In this document: in pieces, positions 33,601-42,218 of the stretch
Layout of the letters: each line of letters opens with the position of its first letter
How positions within the stretch are numbered: the stretch's first letter is position 1
NCBI GenBank assembly: GCA_965240325.2
Contig: OZ251222.1
Span: forward strand, 1,860,001 to 1,924,000
Origin: Rebecca billardiae RCC1528
Taxonomy: Eukaryota; Haptophyta
Reading direction: 5' to 3'
Length of the DNA: 64,000 nucleotides
Made by a program: the position numbers and the translations under genes
Notes under the pieces: generated by a model
Seen by the model: the letters and a program-made list of their open reading frames with translations, nothing else
The model's database searches: none
What the model was told of the DNA's origin: nothing

Positions 33601-34426
33601 CCGTGAGCTGCTCGCTCGCGAGGCTCACCAGGCGTGCGGCCTCCGCGACGAGCGGGAGCTCGAGCGCGCAGGACGCCGCCGTCGAGCGCGGCGGCGGGCT
33701 ATCTGCATGCGCGACCGCGCCCGCCGGCGCGCCCTCGGCCGCAACCTCAGCGCAGGCGGCGCGGGCAGCGACGGGCGGCGGCGGTCCGCGGCCGAGATCC
33801 GTCGGCCCTGCCGCCTCCACGCGGGCGCATCCCAGCACGAGCAGCTTGTGCAGCGGCTCGACGAAAGCCGGGCGCGTGCGTAGTCGCCCCGTCCGATCGT
33901 CGAGCGCTCGCGCGAGCGCGTCGAGCAGCGCCCGCCCTTCTTCCTCGGCGCCGAGGCTCAGGCCGCGCGAGAGCGCGCGCACCGCGAGGTGTGCCGTCCG
34001 CACGCGCGCGGCATGAGGCTCGTGCGCTGCGGGGGTCGAAGCGGATAGCGGCGTGCGTGAGCTGGCGCCGCCGGCCGAAGCGTGCAGGCTGACGCGCACA
34101 AGCGCGCTGAACGCGGTCGCCGACGGAGCGCCGGCGAGGCGCATCGCCCAGGCCTCGACGGCACGTTCGACGACCTGGTCACACGCGCGCAGCTGCGCGG
34201 CTTCCGCGAGCGCTCGCAGCACCGTCCCCGCGACTGGGCTCACGTCGTAGTGTTGGAGCGCAAGCGCAGCGAGCGCCCGCGGTGAGCGCAGCACATGCGC
34301 GGCGAGCGATTCGGCGCCGAGGTCGGCGATCTCGTCGAGCAGCGCGTCGCCGTCCTCCACGGCCGGCGGAGGCCCGTCCGACGCGCCCAGCTGCGCCTCG
34401 AGCGCATCTAGGCGCGCGGCGCACAT
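27662..34426 (-). CDS. very large Ala-rich, probably helical-solenoid protein of unknown function
   Basis: A single 6.8-kb open frame, 2254 residues, ATG at 34426. Leu/Ala-rich amphipathic helices with short turns recur throughout (for example LAALALQHYD near residue 55 and LAAVRALGALAAR near the end), suggesting a HEAT/ARM-type scaffold. Disordered Pro/Gly/Ala stretches interrupt it (near residues 520-620, 650-740 and 1000-1080). No catalytic motif, signal peptide or membrane span is visible. The frame is credible because it is uninterrupted and a TATA-like box sits 122 bp upstream. However, GC-rich DNA also leaves long antisense frames open (up to 745 codons), so part of the length could reflect composition. 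I do not recognise an orthologue; large nuclear scaffold subunits are one possibility, unproven. Confidence 0.7.
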   Translation of the reverse strand: MCAARLDALEAQLGASDGPPPAVEDGDALLDEIADLGAESLAAHVLRSPRALAALALQHYDVSPVAGTVLRALAEAAQLRACDQVVERAVEAWAMRLAGAPSATAFSALVRVSLHASAGGASSRTPLSASTPAAHEPHAARVRTAHLAVRALSRGLSLGAEEEGRALLDALARALDDRTGRLRTRPAFVEPLHKLLVLGCARVEAAGPTDLGRGPPPPVAARAACAEVAAEGAPAGAVAHADSPPPRSTAASCALELPLVAEAARLVSLASEQLTASTLAWLARTPPTLCARLELADALARTLGSVVSTSARAEARWRLLGAVRGVGARAEGGEAPHGAAEPPDESERASGGAYLLASSLRARVCRTAARAAAEAATAAASAISADDQLATDAARLCARGLTQALSGRKPAEGASGGGPSAAESMVLLAAALADELDDAVAGGACDRRKRDGAGLHRVRGAHTSDAIDASAVGVEADDGEPGEAEAWAHAPLLADGVLHVCAQSAAPFATTAWCVLAAASLRCASHCSALAVPRRASRGATGSDAARAGHAQGGGAEHGEHQPPSAPRAASPPHKRARPSPALGQRERARWPPRDGAPDAAGQRTAHELSHDAAWLRASEARVFRALGVELDILTGAAAVGSLSAESRADEYAAPWLSVAAPSAAAPPSTAAPPSAAEKPGAGGGARGPAKGGRDEGEGGATRASPLAPATAAGAPTPPRAPAAPAGRGSTRVAAATARVAALAAAATELLLCARGADGWVAEAVLLRIEASLGARTAALLRSAAELSPAAFAQLASGRSGLAAGAGACAADGATADATAGALPSQPGAAAAATALDELAHEAARARDDWSLLACAPALSLAVAPAHGGRATACRVLLLECAARADARPAGPVAEAEPGVVGGAHRADRAGWRGALGLARTPVHALAPRAWARMALLLLRASAPAARATAHLDKAGLRFRTSGALDGRGSPSSGAGAAAEAGRAATAGAGRPGALGAREDALGTSPPPPPRPQPPSPPSQSLGHMYLLLLSQPGAAGAELFEALFPARPGEAGEVAVNAHAEPRALHASAAAGVANATVAAAGADAREVWRARAWQPRRCLLARLLEVWRSELCAASAARGLAREPADSDLERARVVCSRVLAQLQSERCQLLALARPPAGADADARLLRALYHLVADAGLRPLAVPTEAEAAALRGVGVRSATPVADAEMPTPPLSAPEDSQPPAPQLSPSQGPARAAAQPDRALHGPTVILAQCALAQLREAARWGALDGAECLPPPIATAAAAAAAWLRVAVAAPPPDDAAALDGSAAAAGRLPLLLATVEESPALGVWAVVCLGGGGGSDDAATCALERALRTALEELGARWRDGPGTAQQHGGSADGGAALAAAADATMGAFELPTTVFQLAWLLSAHGLGSASEPRCAELGARAPRCEAPRALLASLLPEALLERPRAPAGGAPARARGGGADAEVETCAPSALPEADVEGRAARPARADATELVPPPCRSSLWARWRAALIDGACLFFGAAHGGAGDAELQSAVAVCAPALSALACASPALSRAAVAVAARVLAGAARAELPGQTLSALSMLRDASLAQPEVSARAVRTLARRADALPTSALGAAELLLDGGAESAAGDGGAAVALAPAVPRAPRADAGAHDGADAFALSLASQLARSANACRADAALGAPPPPPPPMSACEHLLLVVICGRTLSGRAPGAASPPPTPALPPLCARALGCALRLLLISPPALALARAISDAAGCAALGASGPEQLLAAAQPACAAAAAAGSAEVWAPTLAAAVRSLRAHAPSPPLLRACSTLEPRALRRPLAAALREAADEHARTPRGGPAGARGAMAAASLRGALAAIERCAPRGSAAGGSGSMGEDEDGARARAHTDLRPPVSAAAAGAALAAGATQLAAELASPQPAARARALACVQGLASACARSVSADGRAACQAGACALASALLGTLGHAAAAGVAHGDEEEAALRCCLRIAAHAQSPAGAAASRAPGAAAGAHHAAHDSCASLLARAVESCVHHLGGGPTGPTGPPADASALRAPTGGAADGSAPACGRHTTTSALANAELGPPRPRAIHLSLPVWARTAAVVCELWAAAGADGGWDATALAAPLARAVHAWRLAPAVPLAAVRALGALAARAPDVVSALLVEHTLPLLDAHGRAGAEDLASALAGLVLRLLHSTPAVGARMRAYVQLARDEGAARARRAANGRLSTGHVDGAVAAGEPAWLSRLTPLTV

Positions 34427-34547
34427 GCCCCGCGGCGTCGCGACGCCCGGTGCCTCGGCCGACCGGTGCGGCGAGTTCGCGGTGTGCCTGAGGATCTGAT
34501 GAGAAGATACATACGACTGTACAGTGCTTACGTACTTTTTAAATTCC

Positions 34548-34555
34548 CCTTTATA
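34548..34555 (-). promoter_or_regulatory. TATA-like box upstream of the giant solenoid gene
   Basis: TATAAAGG read on the minus strand, 122 bp before the ATG at 34426, inside a locally AT-rich patch. It would give a 5' leader of about 90 nt. Confidence 0.4.
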
Positions 34556-36388
34556 ACGGGCTCCGGGTGATCACTGATCAGACTGGCGGCCGAAGCCTCC
34601 AGCCCTACCCTGTCCATGGATGGTACTGTAGTACGTTTGCAAAGTACAGTACTACAGTTGACGACGAATACTGTACAGCCGTGTACAAGACACGGTGAGC
34701 ATTGTAGTCAAACTGTAAGAGTCAAAGGGGTGCGCACTGGCTGCTGCACAGGCTCAGGTAGCCTTCAATCCCGTCTGCCTGACTGCTGACGCGTTTTGTC
34801 GACACTGCCCATGAATGAAGCCGTCGTCGTCGCCGATGATGTAGATTGTAGCGCCGCCGGACAATCTACTCATCTACTGGCACATCCATTCCGCCGTCCT
34901 GCGTCCGCCCGCGGGGCCTGGAGAAGGGCAGCGGCCGCCTCGCGGCGCGCCAGCGCCCGTCATCCTCACCCGGCGCCGTCGTCCACAAATAAGCGTCGTT
35001 GTCCGAACTCACCGACAGCCGCCGATGCGACAGCGCGCCGGGCCGCCGGCAGGATGATGTAATAGAACATATGGAGCCCCACTGTCGGTTGGACGGAGGT
35101 GTCCATCGAGGCAATAAGACTAACAGCAGGTACTCTTACTACTTTTATTATAATTTGTATTCGCATCACTACGCAGGAGGTCGAGGAGGGCGGCCGCCCG
35201 CTCAAGCTGATATGGGCCCCAGAGTGGCGTGACGGGCTGCCGGCCTCGCGGCTGGCACCGGCAGATTCACTCAGCACTTGAACATGCGCACTCGGCTCAG
35301 GCGGCAAACAGACTCGCTGGCCCTGGTCAGTACTTGTGCCTGCGCTGCACGCATACAATACAGAAGCATCACAGTCGCTCCGTCTAAGTCTCGCTGCCAT
35401 CAGGCATCATCACATTGATGAGTCCCGATCTTGGTGTGTAGTGCATGCACCGTCACTGCATGCCAGGTGAACCCCTCCGCTGTGGATCGTGAATCGTCAT
35501 GACGTGCCATCCAGTGACCAGTGTCCGATTGGCGTCGACACAGTCTAGCTAGCCAACAACCTAAAGCACCGAACAATAACCGCAAACATGAAACAAAGCC
35601 GCGGCGTACTACTACTCTCTGGTGAGCGGATGTGGGTGCTGCACTAGGGTGACAGCGTGTTATGCGCTGCTACTATCATACTACGTACGCGAATACTGAC
35701 GGACAGGCGGATCTGACTCTGCCCTCTTGGAATGTCGCACTTTCGAGCTCGCCATCGTCGGCAAGCTGTCTCGGTGGCGAGTCAGTGCCAGGGCGGGAGG
35801 AGGATCACGAGGCATGAAATACCCGCTGTTCACCCGCAAGTGATTACTCTATGAGCCGTATTGCAGGTTGAACGGGCTAGGTTGACGTCGTCTGCTACCA
35901 TTGTACTAGTAGTATCATACAGTAGTACCAGTACTGGACTAGCCATACTCGCCAGGTAGTGGTAGGCAATTGTGACCGGCTCTCAAGAAGCTGAGCCCAT
36001 ATATGCCTGATGAATATGCATTGAGGTGTACGTAGATAACGACGAGAGCAAGGGGTTCAAACAAGGGCCGAGCGATGGCGAGTCATTAACCATTAAGTCG
36101 CAAGGGTTGTAATCAGGTTGTGAAGACACTCAACTGGTGGCGTCAGTATGGACGATTGACGTGTTTGTTCAACATGACGAGTGCCGCAGCACGGTCGGTT
36201 GGCACCGTCTCAGTGTCCCGATGCATCCACGTCCTTAAATAATCATACACTTTGCTAGCTGTAAAGATTCTTCAAGGTTGCCTCGCTTCGTCTCGTTCAG
36301 TAAAATGAGTGGATGAAGATACTCAGGACCGTACCGATCATCGTCGACTCGGCCCGTGGGTTAGCGGCGCCCAACACGCTCTGGCGCG
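34556..36388. other. about 1.8 kb without a supported gene
   Basis: Low-complexity intergenic DNA of moderate GC with many short GTAC/TACT-type words. Only short ORFs under 90 codons without motifs. Confidence 0.55.
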
Positions 36389-37630
36389 ATGCTGAGCTGT
36401 GAGAGTTCCTTTCCCGGCCCTCAGGCTCACGGCCATCGGTTCGATGCGTCCATGACCAAGCGCCTCAAGCTGCCGCCGTCGCTCGATCTGCTGCCACCAA
36501 GCGGCAGGGCTGCGGTGCTGGCGTTGGCCACGCAGTGCGCAGCATTTCGCGTTGATGGCGGCCAATACCAGCTGCGTGCCGCTAGCTCCCCGCTTTGGAT
36601 GCTGCAGACCTTGGACGAGCTCTCACTCATCGTCGAGCACATCGACGAGGACGACGCGTTGTGCCTTGCCCTCACGTGCCGCACCCTGCGCGACGCTGTC
36701 TGGGCGCGCTTCGTGCCGCGTGTGCGTGCTGGCGGCTCGTTCAGCGCGCGCATCGTGACGTGCATCCAGGCCATGGGGACGTCCGGAGCCCGCGCCAACC
36801 TCGCGGCCCAGGCTGGCTGCCCGTGGGCACCAAGCACGAGCCGTGCGTTTGCGTGCACCGGCAACCTCCCGGCGCTCAAGTTTGCCATCGAGCACGGCTG
36901 CGGCTGGCATCCGGACGTGGCGGCCGTCCTCGCGCGTGGCGGGCATCTGGAGACCCTGCGGTGGGCGGTCGAGCACGGCGCGCCTTTGGACGAGGGCGTC
37001 TGCGCCAAGGCCGCCTCGGGTGGCCACATCGACGTGCTGGCCTACCTGCATTCGGTGGGCTGCCCGTTTGACGAGTGGGTGGTGGTCAAGGCGGCGACTG
37101 GCGGCCATCTCGAGGTCGTCCACTGGGCGCGCGCGCACGGCGCGCCCTGGAGCGAGCACTACTGCTACGCGGCGTGCGTCGAGGGCCGGCTCGACGTGCT
37201 GCGCTGGGGGCTGGACCACGGCGCGCCACGCTCGCCGGCGATGTGCGAGGCAGCGGCAGCCGGCGGACACACGCGCGTGCTGCAGTTCCTCGAGCGCATC
37301 GGGCTCCTGGTGCCGCGCGGGCTGCTCTGCTCGGCGGCGGCGGGTGGCGGCCACGTGCAGACGCTCGTCTGGCTGCACGACGTGAAGCGCATACCCTGGG
37401 ACGAGCACGCGTGCGCAGCCGCGGCCGAAGCCGGCCACCTGCACGTGGTGCGCCTACTCCATGAGCGCGGGTGCGCGTGGGATGAATCGGCCGCGTACGG
37501 CGCCATCGTCGGCGGCCACTACGACGTCCTCCGCTACTTGCGCGAGCACAGCTGCCCCGGGGCGGTGATCGGGTTCGACGACGACGTCGCAGACGTGATC
37601 GGGGTCGCGGATGGTGTGGAGCTGAGCTAA
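36389..37630 (+). CDS. F-box-like/ankyrin-repeat protein
   Basis: A 413-residue single-exon protein. Residues about 72-108 (LDELSLIVEHIDEDDALCLA, then TCRTLRDAVWARF) resemble an F-box. Residues about 125-395 hold about nine ankyrin-like repeats of the GHLEVVHWARAHGAPW type, the Trp/Cys-rich variety abundant in algal genomes and giant viruses. F-box/ankyrin proteins usually link substrates to SCF ubiquitin ligases, so a role in substrate selection is plausible but inferred. The start ATG is the first in frame; Met22 is an alternative. Codon use matches the host, so nothing points to recent transfer. Confidence 0.82.
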   Translation: MLSCESSFPGPQAHGHRFDASMTKRLKLPPSLDLLPPSGRAAVLALATQCAAFRVDGGQYQLRAASSPLWMLQTLDELSLIVEHIDEDDALCLALTCRTLRDAVWARFVPRVRAGGSFSARIVTCIQAMGTSGARANLAAQAGCPWAPSTSRAFACTGNLPALKFAIEHGCGWHPDVAAVLARGGHLETLRWAVEHGAPLDEGVCAKAASGGHIDVLAYLHSVGCPFDEWVVVKAATGGHLEVVHWARAHGAPWSEHYCYAACVEGRLDVLRWGLDHGAPRSPAMCEAAAAGGHTRVLQFLERIGLLVPRGLLCSAAAGGGHVQTLVWLHDVKRIPWDEHACAAAAEAGHLHVVRLLHERGCAWDESAAYGAIVGGHYDVLRYLREHSCPGAVIGFDDDVADVIGVADGVELS

Positions 37631-38346
37631 GAGCGAGGCGCACGTCGCGAGCCCTCAGAGTCTTGACTGCGAGTTGAGTGAGCCTACACCGTTGCTGTTA
37701 CGATGGCATCGCTGATCGCAGGCAGCAATGCCAATAATGGTGTCGTCTGCTGTCATGCCGTCGCAGCACACGATTCAGTGCGACGTCGCTGCTACGGCGG
37801 TACTACTACGTATATTGACCGCCTATATATATGACGTCGCGTCGGATGTCATCGCGATTATCGGCCGCATCGGTCATCGGGCGCAGGCTCCGCTGCCTGC
37901 TCGGTGTGCCCAGGCTGCCAGCCACTCGCCCGACTCGGATTGCGTAGATGCCAGCGACGGTACGGGCCTGCCACGCCCGTGCCCGTAGCATTGTAGTGTC
38001 GCCTTAGGCCGTGTCACTGGCAGACTGCTACTCATTATTCTGTCCGCGGTCCGTGTTCATCAGCCTCAGGGCTTGTGAGTCGGAGTGCCTGAGTCGGAAC
38101 GAGTTCAGTCATACCCATACAACCATAGCTATATCGCAGTCACGTAGGTGACACAGTATCATACTGTGACGACACATCGACTGACATCGACGACATCGCG
38201 TCATGCGGCAGCCGGCCTCTTTTCATCCGGTCTGCGGGCAGGCGCACATCCTACTGTAACTTTTCCAAATTCCATCTCCAAAAAAACAGCGTATGTTGAG
38301 CGTGTAGTGCGCCGGCCCCGCCGGCGCGGGCGGGGTTGATGAGACG
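37631..38346. other. intergenic, nothing recognised
   Basis: About 700 bp of moderate GC, no supported ORF or repeat. Confidence 0.55.
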
Positions 38347-38763
38347 ATGGCGTCCGCCATCGACGACGCAGCCCTGAGAGAAACGTTCGATGCGGCGTAC
38401 GATGCGGCCGTCGCTGATGGTCTCATCACCCGGGGAGCCGACTGCACGGAAGCATTCGATCGGCTGCACAGCGCATGCCACCCTGAACCGGCTGCGGCGG
38501 CCGAGAAGGCCATTCCCATCACCAACGCAGCAGTGAGCAACACCCCGCTGATCCCGCAAGTAGACCTGTTCTCGGATGGCTCGATCCCACCTGACCAGAT
38601 GGGCGAGTGGGAACAGGGCCCTGCTCCTCTTGGTGCAGATTGGGATGATGGCGACGAACTGGACGACGACATCGATGCGGGTGCGGAAGGTGAGAACCTG
38701 TTTCCAGAGCCGCCACTCGCACTTGGCGCGTGGTTTACGAATCCCAGGCAGCAGCTGCTGTAA
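38347..38763 (+). CDS. small acidic hypothetical protein
   Basis: A 138-residue ORF with even amino-acid composition, an Ala-rich helical N-terminal half and an acidic patch DWDDGDELDDDID near residue 100. No signal peptide, no known domain. The antisense frame is also open (38251-38781) but has a less natural composition. Two further mini-ORFs follow on the same strand, one acidic (38787-38882) and one extremely Arg-rich (from 38916). Confidence 0.45.
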   Translation: MASAIDDAALRETFDAAYDAAVADGLITRGADCTEAFDRLHSACHPEPAAAAEKAIPITNAAVSNTPLIPQVDLFSDGSIPPDQMGEWEQGPAPLGADWDDGDELDDDIDAGAEGENLFPEPPLALGAWFTNPRQQLL

Positions 38764-38786
38764 CATCAGTACCTTCTGCATGGCCT

Positions 38787-38882
38787 ATGCTGCAGGACGA
38801 CTTCAACGAGATCAACGACGATATGGCACCGGAACCCAACGACGGCTGGGCCTCGCCTGGATGCCTGCGGCTCGTCTCCTAG
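38787..38882 (+). CDS. 31-residue acidic mini-ORF
   Basis: Starts MLQDDFNEINDDMAPEPNDG. It lies 23 bp after the acidic 138-residue ORF and shares its acidic character; it may be a continuation broken by frameshift or a spliced end. Too short to judge alone. Confidence 0.2.
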   Translation: MLQDDFNEINDDMAPEPNDGWASPGCLRLVS

Positions 38883-38915
38883 TAGTAGGCGTTGCCCGGG
38901 GGCCTCGGCCGCCGA

Positions 38916-39050
38916 GATGGCCGAACAGCTTGCAAGGAGAAGGCGAGGCGCGATCCACGCGTTCACCAGGCGACGGCGGAAACGAACACGTCGATCGAGA
39001 CCTCGCGCCGCTCGATCATCTCCGCGCTCGCGATGTGCAGCTTCGTCGTG
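38916..39050 (+). CDS. 44-residue Arg-rich mini-ORF
   Basis: MAEQLARRRRGAIHAFTRRR then further Arg/Ser runs to a stop near 39050. About 40% Arg. It resembles nucleic-acid-binding tails, but could be a chance product of CG-rich DNA. Confidence 0.2.
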
Positions 39051-39658
39051 ACACCACGGCGAGCTGAGCAGCGTGACGGCGGCCGAAGCCGACGCAGTGG
39101 TCAGTGGACTGAATGTACAACGGTGCCAGTGGTCCGGGCATTTAGTCTGACAGTCAACGGTCTCAGCGCTGCTGAGCCTGAGTCTGACAGTGACACAGCT
39201 CACCGCACCAGCCCATGTGGGTTCAGGGTTCCCGGCGCCTTCCCGGGGGCGGGGATCACTAGCGCAGCATCGTCAAGTAGCAGCAGTAAGCCGACATATA
39301 ACTGAGCACAGTACGCAGTCGTAGTATCAGGCTGCTGTATCAGCATCTGCCGCAGCCGGCCATCATGCCATGATGGCATCTGCCAGTAGCTTCCTGCTGA
39401 GTGCTGTACGCCAGTAATAACAGTTTCGGCTGATGATGATATGATCTGATGATGCTGAATATCGCGCGCGTCGTCTCACGTCGTCGTCAGTGTGTCATCA
39501 CATTCACTGTCACATTGTCAGATCAGACCAGTAGCAGTCGTCGACGGTATACGCCAGGCCGTAGTTGTAAAACTACGCCGGGCATGGCGGCGGTAGTTAA
39601 GCCCGCAGGCGGCGCCGCCGGAATGGCTGAATGTACTGAGTGGCACCCGGCGGAGGTA
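39051..39658. other. intergenic, nothing recognised
   Basis: Contains many GATGATGATAT-type words; no supported ORF. Confidence 0.5.
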
Positions 39659-41147
39659 CTACGCTCCCGTCCCCGGCGGTGCGACCGTAGGCGCGCTCAG
39701 CGCTCGCGGTTGCACGGCCAATGCCCCTGTCAACGGTGCTGCTGCAGCTGCGCCCCCCGCATGCTGCTCCATCACAGTCTCATCCATGCTCGGCCGCGGG
39801 CCGCCGACACCTGGACTCGGGCCGCACCCGCTCCACGCATGGCCGTGGCCGCTGTCATCTGCGTCCCAGCGATGCACGCCATCGAGGGTGGGCACGAACG
39901 CGCTCTGCGGCGCAGCTCGGTCCGTAGAGAGCACGCTCGCGTCGCCGCCCGGGCCCGCGACCGCGTGTGGGATCGCGCTGTTCGGGGGCGCGAGGTCATC
40001 CAGCGCCCGCTTTGCGCCGCGCCGCACGGAGCGGACGCCCTCCGCGCCGATTCGGAAGGGGACAGGGGTGCGAGGCGCGGCGGAGCCCTTGTCGACGAGC
40101 GCCGTGCGCTCCGTCTCGCCCCCGCGCGCGCCGCTCTTGGTCAGCATCAGCCGCAAATTGGCCACGTGCGCCCACGTCTCGCCAAGCGCAGGCGCGATCG
40201 TGCCGCCCTCACTGCCCTCGCCGCCCACCTTGGTCGTCACCTGATTCACGAGCACCAGCGCGATGCCGAAGCGCGCGGCGCACTTGAGCAGCACGAGCGC
40301 GTGCGCAAGCAGCGCGCGCGTGCGCGCGCCGTAGTCGTCAAAGCCGTGGCGGAAGTGGAAGGCGACGGAGTCGAGCACGAGCAGCTTCACGCGCGGGTTC
40401 CCCTCCAGGAAGGACGAGAGCGCGTGCCCCAGCGCCACCTGCTCCGTCGAGCTGTGCACGCGGAAGACGTGGACCGCGCTGAGCAGCGCGTGCACGCTCA
40501 CCTGGCTGGCTGCGGCGTGCTGCGCCGGCGCGCTCGAGTGCTTCGCGGCCGAGGCGAGGTGGGAGCGCAGTGCGGCTGCCATCTGCTCGATGCGATCCTG
40601 TGCGGGCCGTGGGCGCACGGGGCACGCGGGGACGCACTCAGCCTGTGCCCGGGGAGCGCGCCGCGCGGCGGCGGGCGCGCACCGCGGAGAAGCTGCCCTC
40701 CGTATCGACGTAGATCGCGTGCCCGCCCACGCCGCCCATCTCGTGCGGGATCTGCACGTTGAGAGCGAGTTGCATGCCGAATTGCGTCTTGCCCACGCCC
40801 GGCGCGCCGCAGATCTCGGTGATGTGGCCACGGCCGATGCCGCCCTTGAGGAGGCCGTCGAGTTCCTTGCAGAAGGTGATCACGCGGCGCTCCGATCGCT
40901 CCTGGTCAAGCAGATCGAGCGCCGTGACCGAGCCTGGGAGCAGCGGCCCGCCCGCGTCCGATGCGCCCGCTGAGGCTGTGCTCACGACGCCCGCCGCCTC
41001 GGCGGTGCTGAGGCCACAGTCGCGCGCGAGCTGAGCGGGCGTGACGGCGTGGATATCACGAAGCGTACGGAAGCCCCGAGAGACGAGCTTGCCCTTGATG
41101 GCGAGCGGCAGCGCCAGGGCGTGCACCGAAAGCGCTTGCGGCAGCAT
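39659..41147 (-). CDS. RAD51C: RAD51C-type recombinase paralogue, two exons
   Basis: A DNA-dependent ATPase of homologous recombination, normally part of the BCDX2 and CX3 complexes. Exons 41147-40683 and 40597-39659, intron 85 bp in phase 0, 467 residues. Walker A sits at residues 114-121 inside TEICGAPGVGKTQ, the wording typical of RAD51C, followed by YVDTEGSF. Walker B is LLVLDS near 227-232; then LVNQVTTK and GETWAHVANLRL. The N-terminus has the small helical (HhH-like) domain (GFRTLRDIHAVTPAQLA). About 120 extra C-terminal residues beyond the core are low complexity and not found in animal RAD51C (376 residues in human). Human RAD51C has a nuclear localisation signal in its tail; here KRALDD may play a part. 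It is divergent from the ankyrin gene, 243 bp apart. Confidence 0.92.
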
Positions 41148-41390
41148 GTCGCCAGTCCCAAGGGCAAAGGCGTGCGATGACCGTTGGGCAATAGGTGTGT
41201 GACCAAGGGGTCGTATGACTCGTCAGCGATTCCGCCATGTTTTTGTTGATCACCGCTGCCCTGGTCGCCGCTGATGAGCATCAAATGTTTCCGGCGGCGG
41301 CCGGGCGCGCGCCGAGGCACCGGGGCCGTTACAACACACGCGCAGCGTCAGGCGATGGCGGCGTGCGCGTGAGACGGTTGCCACACACAC

Positions 41391-42218
41391 ATGGGGCTCC
41401 TCGAGGAGATCGCCGCGCAGAAGCGGCGTGCGGAGTTCGTGGATGCGCTTTACCTTGCGACGCTCAACGGCGACCTCGAGCGCGCGCGCGCAGTCCTCGA
41501 GCCACAGCTCACCACAGGGGCGCCGGCTGGCGAGGATGACGAGAATGCGAGCGAGATCGAGGTGCCCGAGTGGAGCTTCGAGGACGCCTTCGGATGGACT
41601 CCTCTGCACTGCGCGGCCGCGCAAGGGTCTTCGGAGCTCGTGACACTTTTCCTCGACGCGGGGCTCCCCGTTGACATCTGGCACAAGAAGAACGCGCAGC
41701 GCGCACTGCACCGCGCGTCCGACGAGGGCCACGCTGGCGTGATCTCTCTGCTGGTGGAGCGAGGGGCGGCCGTCAACGCGATTGGGATCGACGGCGCGAC
41801 AGCTCTGCACCACGCCTGCGCTGCAGGGCACGTGGAGGCGATTCGCGCGCTGCTCACATGCGAGGGTATCCGGGTGAACGCTCGCACACTGCATCGACAC
41901 ACGCCGCTGATGGCTGCTGCCATGCGTGGGCACGACGCGGCGATCCGCGAGCTGCTCAGCGACGGACGCGCGCGCATCGACGCGCGCGACCAGAACGGCT
42001 GGAGTGCGCTGCATCACGCCGTCTCCGCACCTGAGCGCGCGCTCGAAGCTGCCGCCGAGCTCATCCGCGCAGGCGCGGACCGGTCCCTGCAGAGCATCGG
42101 CAGCAGGCCAGTGTTCGCCGTCGGCGCGGGGCAAGCCCTGCTTTCGGCTGTCGACGAGCTGCTCGCGGCTGAAGCGGCAGCTGCGGCCCCAGAGGCCGCG
42201 CCTGAGGCGGCCTCGTGA
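41391..42218 (+). CDS. ankyrin-repeat protein
   Basis: A 275-residue protein with about five classical ankyrin repeats at about 64-240: GWTPLHCAAAQGSSELVTLF, then ALHRASDEGHAGVISLLVER, then TALHHACAAGHVEAIRALL, then TPLMAAAMRGHDAAIRELL, then GWSALHHAV. An acidic linker lies before them and an Ala-rich tail after. No enzymatic domain, so a protein-interaction adaptor is likely. It shares a short intergenic region with RAD51C, so the two may be co-expressed. Confidence 0.9.
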   Translation: MGLLEEIAAQKRRAEFVDALYLATLNGDLERARAVLEPQLTTGAPAGEDDENASEIEVPEWSFEDAFGWTPLHCAAAQGSSELVTLFLDAGLPVDIWHKKNAQRALHRASDEGHAGVISLLVERGAAVNAIGIDGATALHHACAAGHVEAIRALLTCEGIRVNARTLHRHTPLMAAAMRGHDAAIRELLSDGRARIDARDQNGWSALHHAVSAPERALEAAAELIRAGADRSLQSIGSRPVFAVGAGQALLSAVDELLAAEAAAAAPEAAPEAAS

